Assembly (NCBI GenBank): GCA_002337545.1
Contig: DDGE01000039.1
Location: 192,841-212,836 of the forward strand
Direction: 5' to 3'
Origin: Phycisphaerales bacterium UBA1910
Lineage (GTDB): Bacteria; Planctomycetota; Phycisphaerae; Phycisphaerales; UBA1924
Length of the DNA: 19,996 nt
Under the pieces are notes generated by a model. That model saw only the letters and a program-made list of their open reading frames with translations. It made no database searches and had not been told where the DNA came from. Both the position numbers and the translations under genes were made by a program. The stretch's first letter is position 1. The number at the start of each line of letters is the position of its first letter. Positions 16,943 to 19,996 of the stretch are shown here, in pieces.

Positions 16943-17120
16943 TTCTCTTTCTCCTAGTGAGATTTTGCCTCTGTTAAAGAGGCCACATATTCGGAATGGG
17001 AAACATTCCTGACCCAGGATGATCGTAAACGGGATGGTCCCCCATTGCAAGGGGGAAATGTCCTTCCGTGCGAGTCTTTTTGCAATTTGCATACTCGGAC
17101 CAAACAAAACCAAACCAGGC
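16943..17120 (-). promoter_or_regulatory. Hairpin-rich leader upstream of PEP-CTERM-like gene 2
   Basis: This is the spacer between folA and the second PEP-CTERM-like gene. It contains GCCTCT-n5-AGAGGC (16967-16983), GGAATG-GGAAA-CATTCC (16993-17009), TCCCCC-ATTGCAA-GGGGGA (17038-17056) and TTTTTGCAATT (17077-17087). None has the T tract needed for a folA terminator in the minus direction. Their order resembles that upstream of gene 1. A clear promoter is not visible. Confidence 0.45.
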
Positions 17121-17687
17121 TCATTTCTGGGCAGAAATCCGCTCCCACCACTCGATTTCGAACCCAAAGTCATGCCGATCATCTGCGTCCACGCGAAAGC
17201 TCGTTCGCATTGTCCACAACTCTGGATCCAGATCCGGGAATGATGCGTCCCCATCGACCACGCAATCCACCAGGGTCCGCACAACCAGTTCTGTCCGAGC
17301 CATCATTTGTGTATAGATAGTTCCGCCGCCCGCGATCCAGATCGGTGCCCCCACCTCCCCTTCGTCGATGGCCCTACGAGCCACCTCGATCGCTTGGTCG
17401 AGCCCCCCCACCACCATGACACCCGTGAGCCCCGGATCCTTCATGGAATGCGAGACCACGATGTTCAATCGGGACGGGAGCGGTTTATCCAATGACTCAT
17501 ATGTCTTCCGCCCCATCACAACAGGGCACCCCTTCGTGGATCGCATGAAATGCCTGAGGTCCTCGGGGAGGTGCCAGGGAAGATCCCCATCGCGTCCGAT
17601 CACCCCATTCCGGGAGCAAGCGACAATCATCGCGATATCGAACTGGGCATGGAAAGCGCGGGGATCGAATGAATCAGGTTCGCTCAT
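17121..17687 (-). CDS. folA: Dihydrofolate reductase
   Basis: This 188-aa enzyme reduces dihydrofolate to tetrahydrofolate with NADPH. The N-terminal strand IAMIVACSRNGVIGRDGDLPW (18-38) leads to WHLPEDLRHF with catalytic acid Asp43. Next are VVMGRKTYESL (56-66), the NADPH-binding glycines in IWIAGGGTIY (116-125) and DGDASFPDL. About 16 extra residues precede the first strand compared with E. coli FolA (159 aa). The start ATG has no evident ribosome site. It lies 15 nt after the stop of the upstream membrane-protein gene on the same strand, so they are probably co-transcribed. No thyA is adjacent. Confidence 0.94.
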   Translation of the reverse strand: MSEPDSFDPRAFHAQFDIAMIVACSRNGVIGRDGDLPWHLPEDLRHFMRSTKGCPVVMGRKTYESLDKPLPSRLNIVVSHSMKDPGLTGVMVVGGLDQAIEVARRAIDEGEVGAPIWIAGGGTIYTQMMARTELVVRTLVDCVVDGDASFPDLDPELWTMRTSFRVDADDRHDFGFEIEWWERISAQK

Positions 17688-17702
17688 AGCAGAGCGTAGG
17701 AC

Positions 17703-19712
17703 TCAGGACGCGCCAGGATGATCAGCGGCCGGGCGTGTATCGATCAGGATCCAGTCGCCGTCGGGGCCTCTGGGCTCCGCGATTACGGGGCTGCCATCGG
17801 GCTCGAACAGCGGATCGTGAGTTGTTGGGTGGTGCGCCTGGCGATAACGGACGCGGAAACTCTGCTCCAAGGGTGTAAACCTGATTCGGGATTCATCGCT
17901 GATGTCGCGTCCACCATCGTCGTCACCGTCGCTCCCGACGCTGTAGAGCATGTACCCGTTGTCGAAAGCCCGGAGCTTCATAGTATCGTGCGGGTTCATC
18001 AGGTCCTGAGGTACCTCCGGCAGGTACCGCGGCGTGAGTTCTTCGAGTGAATCCGGAAGCCGCCCGTGCTCCAGCTTGAACACCTCGATCGCGAGCATGG
18101 TCCCGAAGGCCTGCGATCGTTGCTGGTGCCGGAAATGTCGATCCAGCATCCGAGTGAGTTCGGGGAGCATGACAGCACTCGCCGAGATCCTGAACAACCC
18201 CTGATCATCGAAATCTTGAACTCGATCGATCTCGTCTCTGTCGATGGATGCGATCCAAGGTGGCCCAAGTTCCAGCACACGCTGAGCTCGATCGATGAAT
18301 TGGTTGAAGATTCTGGTGTCCTGCTCGCGACTGAGTGTGGCGACCAGGCTCAGAGGCATTGCGGCTGTGCGGAGTTTCGGGTCTGTCATCACTGCATCGG
18401 TCAGCAGGGATTCACCGAGACTATCCGGGCTGCCCATCAGCATTCCCATGTAGGCCATACCGTCCGGGGTCATGTGACCGTCGCCGTGGCCATCGTCCGT
18501 GTAGAGACGCTGCAGCAGGTCTGCGAACATGACGCGCTGGGTATCGAGTCCAACTCCAGTCACTTTCGATACCCTGGCGTGTTCATGGGCAATGTCGATC
18601 AGTTGTTCTTCGCTCAACGCCCCAGGATGCTCACGGAGCAGTTTCTCGGTTTCATTCATCACCATTGAGTTAATCGCGACCCCGACAAGCTTGGATATGA
18701 CGAACGGCTCACTGCGGCATTGCCTCGCGAGCCCCAATGCCGCGATGTAGTCATCTGCAGCGCGTTGAGCTTCTCCTTCACTGAGTGCGAGTTTGGCGTC
18801 GAACATCAGCACTTGAGCGAGCCCCCGAGTCCATCCAAGGTTGGGGAGGAGGATTTCGATCACTGAGTGCTGTTTGTAGTGATTCGCATCCGCTGGAATG
18901 ATGTCTGAAGTCCACTCACGCCCTGCCCGCTGAACTACCCTGGTTTCATACCCAACCGGGATGCCGACGATTGGGCGGGCGGCCGCCTCTCTGACACGCA
19001 CGAGTTGTGAATCGAAAGCACGCACCGCATCCGCGATGGATGCGAAGTCGGGGTGATCGATTGGGACGTTCGGGAAGACCCGGATGCCCGGCTCATGCGC
19101 AGAGGACTCGAACTCGCTCAGACGCGCTTCCTGATTGCTATCGAGCTTGTCGCGAATCAGTGACCATTCCAGGCCGACTTCGGAGATGACTGGCCAGGAT
19201 TTTTGGTCCTCGCGGTACCCCTGGTTCCGCTCATCGAGCAAGGCCGCGAAATCGACTTTGATCTCAGGTGAGCTGGTGTAAAAACGAACGGCAAGCACGC
19301 TGTACGACAGCAGGAGCATCACCAGGAACGCTCCCACCGCCCTCCTCGAGAACCTGTATGCCTGCCACGAGAGCGGGCGTTTGCGTTTCATCGAGCGTCG
19401 GAGCAGGCGGGCGACGCGGCGTGGGTCGCCGAAGGTGTCCGCGACCTGCTGCGGGTCTTGCCCGGCGTCGAGCGCGTCCTGGGCGTGGGCGATCAGTTCT
19501 CGGGCGATCTGGGCCCGCTCGTCGCGCCAGAGCTTGGTTCGGACAATGGTGCTGCGGATGACCTCGTCGATTGACTCGGGCAGCGTGGCCTTCTCGAGCA
19601 AAGCAAACGCCTCGCGGTTCGGGCGAACGAACCCACGGGCGGCTCTCCAGACCGAGAGCAGCGGTGAGTGCTTGATAGACCATCCCCACGCGTTTGTGAA
19701 TGCGTTGCTCAT
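17703..19712 (-). CDS. Large membrane-anchored protein with helical cytosolic N-domain, partner of PadR
   Basis: This 669-aa protein begins at ATG 19712, with AAGGGAG 7 nt upstream and an ATGA overlap with the PadR gene. Residues about 30-118 are helical and charged (RDERAQIARELIAHAQDALD, DPQQVADTFGDPRRVARLL), resembling the HAAS/DUF1700-type cytosolic sensor or antisigma-like domains often encoded next to PadR. One transmembrane helix follows (about 124-143, AVGAFLVMLLLSYSVLAVRF), then about 520 extracytoplasmic residues. The C-terminal part (AIEVFKLEHGRLPDSLEELTPRYLPE, then NGYMLYSVGSDGDDDGG at 586-601) resembles pseudopilin/GspG-like C-domains that often end many planctomycete hypothetical proteins. 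Function is unknown; a sensor whose abundance is controlled by PadR is inferred. Confidence 0.75.
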   Translation of the reverse strand: MSNAFTNAWGWSIKHSPLLSVWRAARGFVRPNREAFALLEKATLPESIDEVIRSTIVRTKLWRDERAQIARELIAHAQDALDAGQDPQQVADTFGDPRRVARLLRRSMKRKRPLSWQAYRFSRRAVGAFLVMLLLSYSVLAVRFYTSSPEIKVDFAALLDERNQGYREDQKSWPVISEVGLEWSLIRDKLDSNQEARLSEFESSAHEPGIRVFPNVPIDHPDFASIADAVRAFDSQLVRVREAAARPIVGIPVGYETRVVQRAGREWTSDIIPADANHYKQHSVIEILLPNLGWTRGLAQVLMFDAKLALSEGEAQRAADDYIAALGLARQCRSEPFVISKLVGVAINSMVMNETEKLLREHPGALSEEQLIDIAHEHARVSKVTGVGLDTQRVMFADLLQRLYTDDGHGDGHMTPDGMAYMGMLMGSPDSLGESLLTDAVMTDPKLRTAAMPLSLVATLSREQDTRIFNQFIDRAQRVLELGPPWIASIDRDEIDRVQDFDDQGLFRISASAVMLPELTRMLDRHFRHQQRSQAFGTMLAIEVFKLEHGRLPDSLEELTPRYLPEVPQDLMNPHDTMKLRAFDNGYMLYSVGSDGDDDGGRDISDESRIRFTPLEQSFRVRYRQAHHPTTHDPLFEPDGSPVIAEPRGPDGDWILIDTRPAADHPGAS

Positions 19713-19996
19713 GCCGGCGCTCCCTTCACGATCCCCAAATCGCCCATCGCCTGCGTGAGCTTGCTCCACGCCTTTTCATCGGCCTTGAGCTTTGTACGCC
19801 CTTTCCCCGTGAGGGCGTAGTACTTGCGTTGACGCCCGTTGTCCCCGTCGCGCCAGTCGGCCTCGATGAGCCCCTTGGCTTCGAGGTTGTAAAGCATGGG
19901 GTAGAGCGTCGATTGCCCCATCGCGAGCACGCCGTCGGACTGGGCGGCCAGGGCCTCGACGAGCTCATAGCCGTACATGGCGCGTCGTGAGAGCAG
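19709..19996 (-). CDS. PadR-family transcriptional regulator, 5' end cut by window edge
   Basis: The frame is open to the right edge (LLSRRA before MYGYELVEAL). Because PadR proteins begin with a helix ending LLALL...PMYGYEL, the true start lies outside the window and the internal Met is not the start. The visible part has the winged-helix segment GQSTLYPMLYNLEAKGLIEADW followed by the wing NGRQRKYYALTGKGRTKL, then a short C-terminal helix, as in the compact PadR subfamily. These act as dimeric DNA-binding repressors. The stop overlaps the start of the downstream membrane protein (ATGA), so the two are translationally coupled, a common arrangement for PadR with helical sensor proteins. Confidence 0.9.
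   Translation of the reverse strand: MLSRRAMYGYELVEALAAQSDGVLAMGQSTLYPMLYNLEAKGLIEADWRDGDNGRQRKYYALTGKGRTKLKADEKAWSKLTQAMGDLGIVKGAPA

Noticed and set aside
17038..17056. TCCCCC/GGGGGA hairpin as a folA terminator
   Set aside because: There is no T tract after the stem in the minus direction; its position fits better as part of the leader of the next gene.
16943..17284. Extension of PEP-CTERM-like gene 2 into folA
   Set aside because: It would bury the signal peptide and overlap folA out of frame; the ATG at 16942 has a good ribosome site.

Overview
The window looks like a chromosomal stretch from a Gram-negative, moderately GC-rich bacterium, most likely a planctomycete of the Phycisphaerae type. 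This is an inference: there is no rRNA or other taxonomic marker. It rests on secreted proteins ending in PAPSA-LALLGLGGL-GRRRR (a PEP-CTERM-like tail), an OmpH/Skp-like periplasmic chaperone, a PadR plus helical-sensor/membrane-protein pair whose C-terminus has the 'YSVGSDGDDDGG' style common in planctomycete hypothetical proteins, and several TPR-sulfotransferases. No mobile element, CRISPR array, tRNA or rRNA was seen.

Layout, left to right. Positions 1-461 (-) hold the N-terminal part of an M29 aminopeptidase, divergent from an OmpH-like gene (606-1316, +) that ends in a strong terminator. Two translationally linked TPR-sulfotransferases follow on the minus strand (4284-1377). A plus-strand block carries nadB, a lipoprotein overlapping it by ATGA, and a DinB-like protein with a Cys-rich tail (4391-7395). 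Two further TPR-sulfotransferase-family genes lie on the minus strand (10511-7419). The downstream one (8948-7419) has lost every catalytic residue I could align and looks like a pseudoenzyme. A short one-domain asparaginase (10572-11090, +) converges on gcvP (14018-11091, -) with directly abutting stop codons. Upstream of gcvP is apt, divergent from a small two-helix membrane protein (14821-15303, +). Then come two tandem PEP-CTERM-like secreted paralogues (16010-15423 and 16942-16355, both 195 aa, both -), folA, a 669-aa membrane protein and a PadR regulator cut by the right edge (all -).

Housekeeping functions visible: NAD synthesis (nadB), glycine cleavage/one-carbon supply (gcvP), folate reduction (folA), adenine salvage (apt) and envelope protein folding (OmpH-like).

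The accessory interest lies in three places. First, four TPR-sulfotransferase-family proteins within 9 kb, three with an active-site pattern resembling animal tyrosylprotein sulfotransferase and one apparently dead. Second, the tandem pair of sorted secreted proteins, whose duplication seems to include the terminators and whose leaders keep a similar hairpin order with different sequences. Third, the PadR/membrane-protein module translationally coupled to a large extracytoplasmic domain.
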